From assembly GCA_002418725.1 (NCBI GenBank), contig DIER01000019.1, positions 2,504 to 66,503 of the forward strand: a stretch of 64,000 nucleotides of DNA, written 5' to 3'. This document shows positions 8,462 to 16,723 of this stretch, piece by piece (positions within the stretch are counted from its first letter, which is position 1; the number at the start of each line of letters is the position of its first letter). Below the pieces are notes generated by a model. That model saw only the letters and a list, made by a program, of their open reading frames with translations, had not been told where the DNA came from and did no database searches. This stretch comes from Acholeplasmataceae bacterium UBA5769. GTDB lineage: Bacteria; Bacillota_I; Bacilli_A; Acholeplasmatales; Acholeplasmataceae. A program made the position numbers and the translations under genes.

Positions 8462-8896
8462 TTATTTAAGTGTAAAACTTAGCATCCAAATGTGCTTTTC
8501 AAAACTTGATAAAGTACCAATGATAAGATCTGCAGTCACTTCATCACCTAAATCTTGTGAAATCTTTAATGCTTCTTTAAGTTCAATAGCGATTAATTTA
8601 AAATCATCTAAAATGTGTTTAACCATTTCTTCTGGTTTCTCTGTACCGCTTGCTTCCTTAAGCGATGTAATCGCAAGATAGCCTTTAAGATTTGAAACGG
8701 GATAACCGCCAATCATCAGTAATCTTTCTGCGAAAGCATCGTATAGCTCATTCACTTCATCATAAAACTCTTCAAATTTCGCGTGTAGTTGATAGAACTG
8801 TGGGCCTGTGACATACCAGTGGAAGTGGTGTAACTTTGTGAAAAGTACACTAAAATTAGCAACCTGTTTGTTTAAAACATCATACAATTTTTCCAT
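8462..8896 (-). CDS. dps: Dps/ferritin-like DNA-protecting protein
   Basis: A 144-residue Dps-type mini-ferritin. These dodecamers oxidise and store iron and protect DNA from peroxide. The family signature HHFHWYVTGPQFYQLHAKFEEFYDEV carries the inter-subunit ferroxidase residues; a second helix pair contains AERLLMIGGYPV. The ATG at 8896 is preferred over an in-frame GTG at 8905, because the GTG is part of the Shine-Dalgarno AAAGGAGTG. A TATAAT box lies at 8929-8934 on the minus strand. It is monocistronic. No PerR-type palindrome was recognised in the promoter. Confidence 0.92.
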   Translation of the reverse strand: MEKLYDVLNKQVANFSVLFTKLHHFHWYVTGPQFYQLHAKFEEFYDEVNELYDAFAERLLMIGGYPVSNLKGYLAITSLKEASGTEKPEEMVKHILDDFKLIAIELKEALKISQDLGDEVTADLIIGTLSSFEKHIWMLSFTLK

Positions 8897-9049
8897 GTGA
8901 TTCACTCCTTTATTTATATTTCATCCTTATTATATCACATTTCAGCAGTTTTATCAGTACTTACGCTTGGTCAAAAAGATTTCATGAAATGGTGAAGATT
9001 CATGGAAAAAGATGTCTTTTTATGGTAATATGTTTTAACGGGTGATAGC

Positions 9050-10114
9050 ATGTTTGATCGTTTATCAATAATGGAAAAACGTTATAAAGAAATTCAAGAA
9101 AAATTAGCATCAGGGACACTTGATGTCAAAGAAATGACCAAGCTTTTAAAGGAGTCTGCTTCGCTTTCTGATGCTGTTGAAGCTTACCAGTTTTACAAGG
9201 TAAAAGCACAAGAAGTCGAAGACTTAGAGTCTCTTTTAGAGTTAGAACAAGATGATGATTTAGTCGATATGGCAAAAATAGAAATCTCTGAACTCCGAGA
9301 AACGCTTGAAAAAACAGAAGAGAAGTTGAAGATTCTCCTTTTACCAAAAGATCCGAATGATGATAAAAACGTTATTGTGGAAATTAAAGGGGCTGCCGGT
9401 GGTGATGAAGGAAACATTTTTGCCGGTGATCTTTTTAGAATGTATTCACGCTTTGCAGAAGCTAAGGGATGGAAAATTGAACTTCTTTCAGCATCTGAAG
9501 GTGCTATGGGTGGTTACACATCGATTGAGTTCATGGTTTCTGGGAAGCTTGTGTATTCACTTTTAAAATATGAATCAGGTGTGCACCGCGTGCAAAGAGT
9601 TCCCGAAACAGAATCCATGGGACGCGTTCACACATCGACGGCAACCGTTTTAGTGATGCCTGAAGCAGAAGAACTCGAAGTCGATGTCAAATGGGAAGAT
9701 ATCCGTTTTGACACGTTCAACTCCTCAGGTCCAGGTGGACAATCGGTGAATACAACGAAATCTGCAGTCCGCTTAACACATTTACCTACGGGTATGGTTG
9801 TTGACTGTCAAGAAGGTAAAAGCCAACATGAAAACAGGGATAAAGCGTTCCGTTTATTAAAAGCACGTATCTATGATAAGTTCTTACAGGAACAACTTGA
9901 AAAAGAAGGTGCTGAACGTAAAGCGTTGGTTGGCCGTGGGGATAGAAGTGAAAAAATTAGAACTTACAACTATCCACAAAATAGAGTTTCTGACCATCGT
10001 ATTGGGTTAACCCTTCAACGCTTAGATGTCATCATGGAAGGTCGTATTGATCTTGTGATTGAGCCGTTGATCAACGAGTTTCAAAAAAGACAACTCATGG
10101 GTGAATCGAAGTGA
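9050..10114 (+). CDS. prfA: Peptide chain release factor 1
   Basis: A 354-residue class I release factor recognising UAA and UAG. The codon-recognition tripeptide PET (in HRVQRVPETESMGRVHTSTA) is the RF1 type, and the catalytic GGQ is in SSGPGGQSVN. The genome also uses UGA as stop (TGA ends many genes here), so RF2 must be encoded elsewhere. The last four bases overlap the GTG start of prmC, whose product methylates the GGQ glutamine. Confidence 0.96.
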   Translation: MFDRLSIMEKRYKEIQEKLASGTLDVKEMTKLLKESASLSDAVEAYQFYKVKAQEVEDLESLLELEQDDDLVDMAKIEISELRETLEKTEEKLKILLLPKDPNDDKNVIVEIKGAAGGDEGNIFAGDLFRMYSRFAEAKGWKIELLSASEGAMGGYTSIEFMVSGKLVYSLLKYESGVHRVQRVPETESMGRVHTSTATVLVMPEAEELEVDVKWEDIRFDTFNSSGPGGQSVNTTKSAVRLTHLPTGMVVDCQEGKSQHENRDKAFRLLKARIYDKFLQEQLEKEGAERKALVGRGDRSEKIRTYNYPQNRVSDHRIGLTLQRLDVIMEGRIDLVIEPLINEFQKRQLMGESK

Positions 10115-10965
10115 CCTACGATAAACTACTTCGCTTAGCCTATAAAAAAGTTAGCGAAAAAAAAGGTGAAGAAGAAGCTGCAAAGCTTCTTTTAATGGAG
10201 TTATCTGGGCTTGAGCCACATGCCTTTTTTATGGCGATGAAGCAAGAGGTAGATCCCAAACTTCAAGAAGATTTCCTTAAGAAACTTGATTTATACTTAG
10301 AAGAACATATGCCAGTTCAACACATCATTGGCCACAGTTATTTCTTTGGTCATAAACTTTTCGTAAACGAACATGTTTTAATACCGAGACCAGAAACCGA
10401 ACAACTCGTTGAGCATGTCCTTTACTTTTATGACACTTATTTTGGTTCACAAAAAATCAACCTTCTCGATTTAGGAACAGGTTCTGGATGTATCGGTTTA
10501 ACACTCGCTAAAGAAGAACCTCATCTTTTTGTAACAATCAGTGACATCAGTGAAGACGCACTTGAGATTGCTAACAAAAACAAACAACATTTAGGTGTTG
10601 AAACAAACATTGTCTTATCAGATCTCTTTGATCACATTGAAGGAAAATTTTCGATCCTAGTCTCCAATCCACCCTACATACCTGATAGTGAAGTTGTTGA
10701 AGATGTTGTTCAAAAAGAACCCAGTGTGGCTCTCTATGGTGGCTCATTAGGGGTTGATTTCTATGAAAAAATACTTAGAGAAGCGAAGCCTTTCCTTGAA
10801 TCCAAAGCCCTCATCGCATTTGAACACGGTTATCAACAAAAAGAAGTCATCGCTTCCTTTGTTAGGGCAGAATATCCACATGCCATCCTCATTCAAATGA
10901 AGGATTTGGCTGGAAAAGATCGGTTTACTTTCGTTGGACTTAACGGTGTTTTAGAAAATGAATAA
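10111..10965 (+). CDS. prmC: Release factor glutamine methyltransferase
   Basis: A 284-residue SAM-dependent N5-glutamine methyltransferase. It has an N-terminal helical substrate-binding domain, the SAM motif LLDLGTGSGCIGLTLA near residue 120 and the catalytic NPPY in VSNPPYIPDSE. It modifies the GGQ glutamine of RF1 and RF2. The start is GTG at 10111, overlapping the prfA stop (GTGA), the usual coupled arrangement. A clear terminator follows. Confidence 0.95.
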   Translation: MTYDKLLRLAYKKVSEKKGEEEAAKLLLMELSGLEPHAFFMAMKQEVDPKLQEDFLKKLDLYLEEHMPVQHIIGHSYFFGHKLFVNEHVLIPRPETEQLVEHVLYFYDTYFGSQKINLLDLGTGSGCIGLTLAKEEPHLFVTISDISEDALEIANKNKQHLGVETNIVLSDLFDHIEGKFSILVSNPPYIPDSEVVEDVVQKEPSVALYGGSLGVDFYEKILREAKPFLESKALIAFEHGYQQKEVIASFVRAEYPHAILIQMKDLAGKDRFTFVGLNGVLENE

Positions 10966-10993
10966 GGAGTTTTCCAAGTTATCAAAAAAGATG

Positions 10994-11021
10994 GTCAGAA
11001 AGAACGCTTTCTGACTTTTTT
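10994..11021 (+). terminator. Intrinsic terminator of prfA-prmC
   Basis: The stem GTCAGAAAG / CTTTCTGAC encloses an AACG loop and is followed by six T. Confidence 0.92.
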
Positions 11022-11046
11022 CTTATGTTTTTTTAGGAAAATGTTA

Positions 11047-11052
11047 TATAAT
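11047..11052 (+). promoter_or_regulatory. -10 element of typA promoter
   Basis: A perfect TATAAT lies 28 bases before the typA ATG. The -35 is poor (TTATGT near 11023, 18-base spacer). Confidence 0.6.
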
Positions 11053-11079
11053 AGGTGAGGTTAGAAAAGAGGTACCTGA

Positions 11080-12900
11080 ATGAATATTAGAAATATTGCG
11101 ATTATCGCTCACGTCGATCATGGCAAAACAACATTGGTTGATCAACTTTTAAAACAAAGTGAAACGTTTGATCAACACCAAAATTTAAGCGAACGCGCCA
11201 TGGACTCCAATGACATCGAGCGTGAACGTGGTATTACCATTTTAGCGAAAAATACAGCGATTATTTATAAAGATACACGGATCAATATTCTTGATACCCC
11301 AGGTCATGCTGACTTTGGTGGTGAAGTTGAACGTATTATGTATATGGTTGATGGTGTGCTTCTGTTGGTTGATGCTTACGAAGGGGTTATGCCTCAAACA
11401 CGTTTTGTTCTTAAAAAGGCTTTGGAAGCTCATCTTATGCCGATTGTTGTCGTCAATAAGATTGACCGCAAATTTGCAGATATCCAACGCACAGTCAATG
11501 AGGTCTATGACCTTTTTATCGACTTAGGAGCTGATGATCATCAGCTCAATTTCCCGGTTCTTTACGCATCCGGATTACAAGGTTTAGCCAACTATATTCC
11601 CGTCTTAGATCCCACTTTAAAAATGAATCCTATTTTGGATACCATTATTAAAGAAATACCAGCTCCTGAAATCAATCGAAAAGGATCGCTACAGTTTCAA
11701 CCAGCTTTAATCGATTATAACGATTATGTTGGTCGTATGGGTATTGGTAAGATTTATAAAGGAACCATTCGTGTTGGCGAAACGGTATCTTGCATTCGTC
11801 TTGATCACAGCATTGTTCAATTTAGAATCCAAAAGATTTTACAAAGCTTAGGTATGGAAAAAAATGAAGTAGATGAAGCGTATGCTGGTGATATCGTCTC
11901 GGTTGCTGGTCTGCCAGACATTCATGTCGGTGAAACCATTACCGCTGTCGGTTTTGAGGAGGCACTACCACCACTTCATATCGATGAACCAACCGTTCAA
12001 ATGACCTTTTTGACGAACAGTTCACCATTTGCAGGAAAAGAAGGACGCTTCGTTACGGCATCAAAAATTGATGATCGTTTATTTAAAGAAACACAAAAAG
12101 ACGTTTCACTTCGCGTAGACCGGATTGCGACTTCTGAAGCTTGGACTGTCTCTGGAAGAGGAGAACTCCACTTAGGAATCTTGATTGAAAACATGCGTCG
12201 TGAAGGTTTTGAGTTTCAAGTCTCACGTCCAAGAGTTATCGTCAAGAACATTGAGGGTGTCAAGCATGAACCTTATGAAGATGTTCAAATTGACTGTCCT
12301 TCAGAATATATGGGTACCGTCATTGAAATGCTAGGTGACCGTAAGGGCGATTTAGTTCAAATGAGTCAACACGGGGATTACGCACGCATTCATTACATCA
12401 TGCCTTCCAGAGGTTTGATTGGATTTGTCACACAGTTTTTAACCGCAACCAAAGGCTATGGTATCCTGTCTCACGTGTTTTTAGATTATCGCCCGATGAT
12501 CTATGAAGCGGTGGGTAACAGACGTACTGGCGCACTTATTTCGATGAATCAAGGCATGACCACGGCATACGCGATTGGTAGATTAGAAGACAGAGGTTCT
12601 ATGTTCTTAGAACCACGTGTTTCGGTTTATGAAGGTATGATTGTTGGTGAATCCAACAAAGATACCGATCTTGTCGTCAACGTCACGATGGAAAAACAGT
12701 TAACCAACATGAGAAGTTCTTCCAAAGATTCAACGGTTGTTCTCAAAACACCAAGACTCATGAGTTTAGAAGCTTGTTTAGCGTTTATTAACGACGATGA
12801 ACTGGTTGAAATAACACCTTATTCCATTCGCTTAAGAAAAGCGATTCTAAAAGCGAATGAGAGAAAAAAAGCATACTATAACGAGACCCAGTCAGACTAG
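11080..12900 (+). CDS. typA: Ribosome-associated GTPase TypA/BipA
   Basis: A 606-residue translational GTPase related to EF-G. The G1 motif is AHVDHGKTTLVDQLL, the DTPGHADFGGEVER segment is G3, and VVNKIDRK is G4. Domain 2, the EF-G-like domains III and V, and the BipA-specific C-terminal domain follow (PRLMSLEACLAFINDDELVEITP near 570-592). BipA assists 50S assembly and growth under stress. It is a single gene with its own promoter. Its terminator stem starts inside the last codons. Confidence 0.96.
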   Translation: MNIRNIAIIAHVDHGKTTLVDQLLKQSETFDQHQNLSERAMDSNDIERERGITILAKNTAIIYKDTRINILDTPGHADFGGEVERIMYMVDGVLLLVDAYEGVMPQTRFVLKKALEAHLMPIVVVNKIDRKFADIQRTVNEVYDLFIDLGADDHQLNFPVLYASGLQGLANYIPVLDPTLKMNPILDTIIKEIPAPEINRKGSLQFQPALIDYNDYVGRMGIGKIYKGTIRVGETVSCIRLDHSIVQFRIQKILQSLGMEKNEVDEAYAGDIVSVAGLPDIHVGETITAVGFEEALPPLHIDEPTVQMTFLTNSSPFAGKEGRFVTASKIDDRLFKETQKDVSLRVDRIATSEAWTVSGRGELHLGILIENMRREGFEFQVSRPRVIVKNIEGVKHEPYEDVQIDCPSEYMGTVIEMLGDRKGDLVQMSQHGDYARIHYIMPSRGLIGFVTQFLTATKGYGILSHVFLDYRPMIYEAVGNRRTGALISMNQGMTTAYAIGRLEDRGSMFLEPRVSVYEGMIVGESNKDTDLVVNVTMEKQLTNMRSSSKDSTVVLKTPRLMSLEACLAFINDDELVEITPYSIRLRKAILKANERKKAYYNETQSD

Positions 12901-12911
12901 GTCTCGTTTTT
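12880..12911 (+). terminator. Terminator overlapping the typA stop codon
   Basis: The stem AACGAGACC / GGTCTCGTT and following T run begin about 20 bases before the end of the gene. The typA TAG lies between and in the arms. Confidence 0.88.
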
Positions 12912-12950
12912 GGGATATTATAGTATTTTACTATAAAGCATTTTGAATTG

Positions 12951-12959
12951 TGATATAAT
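12951..12959 (+). promoter_or_regulatory. Extended -10 promoter of the rpiB-upp-atp unit
   Basis: TGATATAAT is an extended -10 (TGn before TATAAT), 30 bases upstream of rpiB. No good -35 is visible. No terminator or other promoter was seen between rpiB and the end of the atp genes, so this may drive the whole 8 kb. Confidence 0.65.
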
Positions 12960-12989
12960 AACTAATAGGTCAATAAAAGGAGGATTCAT

Positions 12990-13430
12990 ATGAGAGTAGC
13001 TATCGGAAGTGATCACGGTGGGTTTGATTTAAAGGAAAAGATTAAACACTATCTTTTAGAAAAAAAGATAACCGTCATCGATTATGGCACCAACTCCGGT
13101 GAATCTGTTGATTATCCTGAATATGGTGAAAAAGTAGGTCATGCGGTTGTCAGTGGCGATTTTGATTTTGGTATCGTCTTGTGCGGTACTGGCATCGGGA
13201 TAAGCATCGCCGCAAACAAGGTTAAAGGCGTACGTGCAGCACTCATTTATGATATAGAGACCGCACGTCTAGCCAAAGAACACAACAACGCCAACGTGAT
13301 TGCGATTGGCGGAAGAACGACTTCCTATGAAAAAGCCATTTCGATGATTGACACCTTTATGCAAACGACTTTTGAACAAAGACATCTTAGACGTCTAGAA
13401 AAAATTAAAAACATAGAGGGGAAGGAATAG
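12990..13430 (+). CDS. rpiB: Ribose-5-phosphate isomerase B
   Basis: A 146-residue RpiB/LacAB-type sugar-phosphate isomerase that interconverts ribose 5-phosphate and ribulose 5-phosphate. The N-terminal GSDHGGFDLK, the active-site Cys in CGTGIGISIAANK, and EHNNANVIAIGGR are all present. In Bacillus the same gene (ywlF) lies upstream of glyA-upp-atp, so this is conserved synteny with glyA lost. A Shine-Dalgarno AAAGGAGG precedes the ATG. Confidence 0.93.
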   Translation: MRVAIGSDHGGFDLKEKIKHYLLEKKITVIDYGTNSGESVDYPEYGEKVGHAVVSGDFDFGIVLCGTGIGISIAANKVKGVRAALIYDIETARLAKEHNNANVIAIGGRTTSYEKAISMIDTFMQTTFEQRHLRRLEKIKNIEGKE

Positions 13431-13432
13431 AA

Positions 13433-14059
13433 ATGAGCAAAGTAGTGATTCTGAATCATCCTTTAATCAACCATAAAATGGCAAAGATTAGAGACAAAAG
13501 AACAGGAACCAAAGAGTTCAGAGAAAGTGTATCTGAAGTTGGGGGACTTATTACCTACGAAATTACACGCGATTTCACCACACGAAAAATAACCGTCGAA
13601 ACACCGATTTGTGAAACCGAAGCTTACGAGCTCGATAAGCAAATCATTATCGTCCCTATTCTACGTGCTGGGCTCGGTATGGTCGAAGGCATTCATAACA
13701 TGATTCCGACCGCAAAAATTGGACACATCGGTCTTTACCGTGATGAGGAAACATTACAACCTCAAGTCTATTATCAAAAATTTCCTAAAGATATAGTCAA
13801 CGGCGTTGTCTTAGTGGTTGACCCGATGCTTGCTACAGCTGGTTCAGCTTGCAAAGCGATTGACATTTTAAAAGAAAAGGGTGCAACAGACATTCGTTAT
13901 GTCGGTTTAGTGGGTTGTCCAGAAGGGATTTCCAGATTACAATCAGAACATCCTGATGTCCCCATTTATTTAGCAGCCATGGATTCACACTTAAATGAAG
14001 TAGGTTATATTGTCCCTGGTTTAGGAGATTGTGGGGATCGACTCTTTGGAACGAAATAA
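13433..14059 (+). CDS. upp: Uracil phosphoribosyltransferase
   Basis: A 208-residue enzyme making UMP from uracil and PRPP (pyrimidine salvage). The PRPP-binding loop DPMLATAGSA is near residue 130, and ILRAGLGMVEG and the C-terminal PGLGDCGDRLFGT are conserved. It immediately follows rpiB and overlaps the small membrane gene at the head of the ATP synthase operon, as in Bacillus. Confidence 0.96.
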   Translation: MSKVVILNHPLINHKMAKIRDKRTGTKEFRESVSEVGGLITYEITRDFTTRKITVETPICETEAYELDKQIIIVPILRAGLGMVEGIHNMIPTAKIGHIGLYRDEETLQPQVYYQKFPKDIVNGVVLVVDPMLATAGSACKAIDILKEKGATDIRYVGLVGCPEGISRLQSEHPDVPIYLAAMDSHLNEVGYIVPGLGDCGDRLFGTK

Positions 14060-14294
14060 GTTTAACAAAGCGAGACGCTTATTTATGTCTTACATGATGG
14101 TGATGCAGTTTATTGTGACGACCATTGTGATGGCATTACTTGGATTTTACGTAGGTCAAAAACTGAATCCTGAATCGGATTTATCGACCATCCTCACCGG
14201 GGTTGGTCTTGGTTTAGGTGTGATCATCGGTTTTGTGACACTGATTTATATGATGAGGAGTGAAGAGCGTTATGAAAGAAGTACACGTCATTAG
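14031..14294 (+). CDS. AtpZ/AtpI-like small membrane protein at the head of the ATP synthase operon
   Basis: A protein of up to 87 residues with two predicted transmembrane helices (about MMVMQFIVTTIVMALLGFYV and LTGVGLGLGVIIGFVTLIYM) and basic ends. Size, topology and position match the F0F1-ATPase gene 1 (AtpZ) group that precedes atpI and is thought to help assembly or Mg/Ca transport. The start is uncertain. GTG 14031 has AGGAG only three bases upstream; TTG 14046 and ATG 14085 are alternatives. Any of the first two overlaps upp. Confidence 0.7.
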   Translation: MGIDSLERNKFNKARRLFMSYMMVMQFIVTTIVMALLGFYVGQKLNPESDLSTILTGVGLGLGVIIGFVTLIYMMRSEERYERSTRH

Positions 14295-14682
14295 CATTAT
14301 TGGTTTTATTTATGCCGTCATCCTTACACTCATCACGTGGCTGTTTTTCAAAGATTATACGCTATGGGCGATGTTAGGTTCTGCAACCGCACTCTTTAAC
14401 CATAGCATTATGATTCAAATCTCAACAAAGGGTAAGTTTTCGACACAACGCTATGTCTTTCATTTGATGCAACGCTATGTGTTCTATCTCATCTTGATTG
14501 CATTTGTCTATCTTGAAACGAAAGATTTACCCGGCAATACGATGATGTACAGTTATGTGTTTATGTTACTCGGTGTGTTTGCTATTAAGTTTGGTATTTT
14601 CATCTACCATACACCACTCATCAAAAAGCCAGTTGAAGAAAAGAAAGAGGATTCACATGACACAGATCATCAACTACCTTAA
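14272..14682 (+). CDS. atpI: ATP synthase subunit I-like membrane protein
   Basis: About 136 residues with four hydrophobic segments and a charged tail rich in Lys, Glu and Asp. Position between the AtpZ-like gene and atpB, length and topology fit AtpI, an assembly factor for the c-ring. Sequence conservation in this family is weak, so the assignment rests mainly on context. ATG 14272 is preferred to the in-frame GTG 14260, which lies too close to the AGGAG. The 3' end overlaps atpB by 26 bases. Confidence 0.7.
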   Translation: MKEVHVISIIGFIYAVILTLITWLFFKDYTLWAMLGSATALFNHSIMIQISTKGKFSTQRYVFHLMQRYVFYLILIAFVYLETKDLPGNTMMYSYVFMLLGVFAIKFGIFIYHTPLIKKPVEEKKEDSHDTDHQLP

Positions 14683-15328
14683 AGAACTGCCCATCTATTT
14701 CATCACCTCGTTAGGGATTATGACTGCTATCGCTTTGTTCGCCGTTATTTTAGGCAAAAAGATTAGCAAGATGGATGTAAAAGCAAAACCCAATCGTCTT
14801 GAGACAGTCGTGATTTCTGGTGTTGGCGGATTCAATGGATTCGTGAAAGCATATGTTGGAAAGCACTGGAAATATGTGACACCCTTTGCGTTAACCATGG
14901 CGCTTTATGTCTTCATTTCCAATATTTCTGGACTTGTTGCACTAGATTCACCCACCAAATATACCTCGATTACGGTATCGATGTCACTTGTATCATTCTT
15001 TGTGGTGCAATCCACGGGGATTGTGAGTCAAGGATGGCGCCATTTCTTAGGTATATTTAAACCGCTTGCTCCCATGGCACCCTTGAACGTTGTCAGTGAT
15101 GTGGTTCCCATTGTTTCCATGGCACTTCGTCTGTTCGGGAATATCGCGAGTGGGGCGTTACTGATCACTTTGATTTACCGGATTACAGGTTGGGCATCAC
15201 TGATCATTGCACCACCTCTACACATGGTGTTTGATATCGGGTTTGGTCTCATTCAAACGCTTGTCATTGTACTACTTACCATCATTTTTGCTTCCATGAA
15301 ATGTGATGAAGCAGATTTTGATATATAA
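14657..15328 (+). CDS. atpB: ATP synthase F0 subunit a
   Basis: A 223-residue integral membrane stator subunit forming the ion half-channels against the c-ring. The essential arginine is in MALRLFGNIASG, and the C-terminal helix with FDIGFGLIQTLVIVLL is typical. ATG 14657 follows AAGAAAGAGG. The frame stays open for 34 codons upstream, but that extension encodes no family sequence and overlaps the previous gene. Slightly shorter than many homologues. Confidence 0.93.
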   Translation: MTQIINYLKELPIYFITSLGIMTAIALFAVILGKKISKMDVKAKPNRLETVVISGVGGFNGFVKAYVGKHWKYVTPFALTMALYVFISNISGLVALDSPTKYTSITVSMSLVSFFVVQSTGIVSQGWRHFLGIFKPLAPMAPLNVVSDVVPIVSMALRLFGNIASGALLITLIYRITGWASLIIAPPLHMVFDIGFGLIQTLVIVLLTIIFASMKCDEADFDI

Positions 15329-15359
15329 AAAAAAGACATTTTAAAAGGAGAAAAGAAAT

Positions 15360-15641
15360 ATGTTACAAACTTTACTTGATTTAATCCCACGCATTTTGGA
15401 TGTTATTCCAAACGAATTCTATCGTAGTGGATTAGCCTACATCGGTGCGGGTATTGCCGTATTTACTGGATTTGGTACTGCGATCGGTCAGGGTATTGCT
15501 GCATCTAAAGGTGTAGAAGCAGTCGGTAGACAACCTGAAGCCTCAGGCAAAATTACAGTGACAATGCTTATTGGTCAAGCTGTTGCTGAAACAACAGGTA
15601 TTTATGGTTTGATCATTGCGTTTATCCTGATTTCAAAATAA
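15360..15641 (+). CDS. atpE: ATP synthase F0 subunit c with sodium-type ion-binding site
   Basis: A 93-residue hairpin of two membrane helices forming the rotor ring. The polar loop is RQPEASGK and the ion-carrying carboxylate is Glu77. The residues known to coordinate Na+ in the Ilyobacter-type c-ring all have counterparts: Gln44 in helix 1, then Val75, Glu77, Thr78, Thr79 and Tyr82 in GQAVAETTGIY. Proton-type c subunits usually lack the Gln/Thr pair. About 12 extra residues precede helix 1. Its Shine-Dalgarno is AAAAGGAG. Confidence 0.95.
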   Translation: MLQTLLDLIPRILDVIPNEFYRSGLAYIGAGIAVFTGFGTAIGQGIAASKGVEAVGRQPEASGKITVTMLIGQAVAETTGIYGLIIAFILISK

Positions 15642-15659
15642 AAAAAGGAATTGATTCTT

Positions 15660-16199
15660 GTGACCCTAGAACAAATATTTTCTGAAGCGGTCAGTGCAAT
15701 CGAAGAAGGGTTATACTCTGTTTTTAATCGCCCCGATATTGTACTGCTCAACATCCTCGCCTTTATTGTCCTGATGCTCATCATTAAAAAATTCTTTTGG
15801 GAAAAGATAACAGCATTTATCGACCAACGCCAAAAGACAATGATGGAAGCGATGGAACAAGCTGAAGCAGAGCGTTTAAGAGCGATGGAGATTCAGGCCA
15901 AAGCTTCAAAAGACTATGAAGCGATGAAAGAAGAAACAAGAGAATTAAAAGAAAAATTAACCCAAGAAGCTTACAAACAACAAGATGAAATGATTGAAGC
16001 TGCAAAAGCAGAAGCGAAAAGACGCTTGGAACAAGCTGAAAAAGATATCGCTTTTGAAATTGAACAAGCCAATGAAGAGATTAAAGAATCGATTAAAACC
16101 ATTGCGTTTGCTGCAGCTGAAAAAATTGTGAAGCGTGAGATCGATGAGTCTGTCCATCAGGATATCATCGAAAAAGTCATTCGGGAGAATTCGAAATAA
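15660..16199 (+). CDS. atpF: ATP synthase F0 subunit b
   Basis: A 179-residue peripheral-stalk subunit with one N-terminal membrane helix (IVLLNILAFIVLMLIIKKFFW) and then a long charged coiled coil rich in Ala, Glu and Lys. GTG 15660 is preferred: AAAAGGAA lies nine bases upstream, while the in-frame TTG at 15651 directly abuts the Shine-Dalgarno. The end overlaps atpH by one base (TAATG). Confidence 0.92.
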   Translation: MTLEQIFSEAVSAIEEGLYSVFNRPDIVLLNILAFIVLMLIIKKFFWEKITAFIDQRQKTMMEAMEQAEAERLRAMEIQAKASKDYEAMKEETRELKEKLTQEAYKQQDEMIEAAKAEAKRRLEQAEKDIAFEIEQANEEIKESIKTIAFAAAEKIVKREIDESVHQDIIEKVIRENSK

Positions 16200-16711
16200 T
16201 GCGCACCTCGAATCATGCGAAGGCGCTTTTTGAGCTTGCAACAGAAGCCAATAAGATCGATTTGATTCAATATCAATTTGAGTCATTTAAAGATGAATTG
16301 AAAGCATCAAGCACATGGGTCGACATGATGGACTCCCCTATGATTTTATTTTCAGATAAAGTCAAAAAGATTGATGCACTACCGTATGATGGGTTATTCT
16401 TATCGTTTTTAAAAATGCTTGCAGAAAAGAATCAAATGCATGCTATTTTTGAGATTTTTTCGCAATGGAACCAACGTGTTCGCAACTATCTCAAAATTGC
16501 GCATGTCAATATCATTTCAGCAAAGCCCTTAAGTAAAGATTTGGAAATGAGATTGCATGATGCTATCCAACAGACATTTCCACATCACAGTGTCTCACTG
16601 CACATGCATGTCGATAAGCATTTAATCGGCGGCTTGAAGGTTATCTACCAAGGCCAAGCGTTAGATCGCTCGGTTGCACGTGAGCTCGAAGAACTTTATC
16701 AGATGTTATAA
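16199..16711 (+). CDS. atpH: ATP synthase F1 subunit delta
   Basis: A 170-residue subunit linking the F1 head to the b stalk. It has the N-terminal helical bundle (YAKALFELA-like: HAKALFELATEAN) and the C-terminal signature DKHLIGGLKVIYQGQALDRSVARELEEL. Position and length are standard. Confidence 0.92.
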   Translation: MRTSNHAKALFELATEANKIDLIQYQFESFKDELKASSTWVDMMDSPMILFSDKVKKIDALPYDGLFLSFLKMLAEKNQMHAIFEIFSQWNQRVRNYLKIAHVNIISAKPLSKDLEMRLHDAIQQTFPHHSVSLHMHVDKHLIGGLKVIYQGQALDRSVARELEELYQML

Positions 16712-16723
16712 GGCGGTGAACAC

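Noticed and set aside
8906..9049. PerR/Fur box upstream of dps
   Set aside because: AT-rich sequence but no convincing palindrome matching the consensus.
10966..11021. Possible short peptide after prmC (AAGGAG followed by codons running into the terminator)
   Set aside because: No ATG, GTG or TTG at proper distance; the sequence is better explained as terminator.
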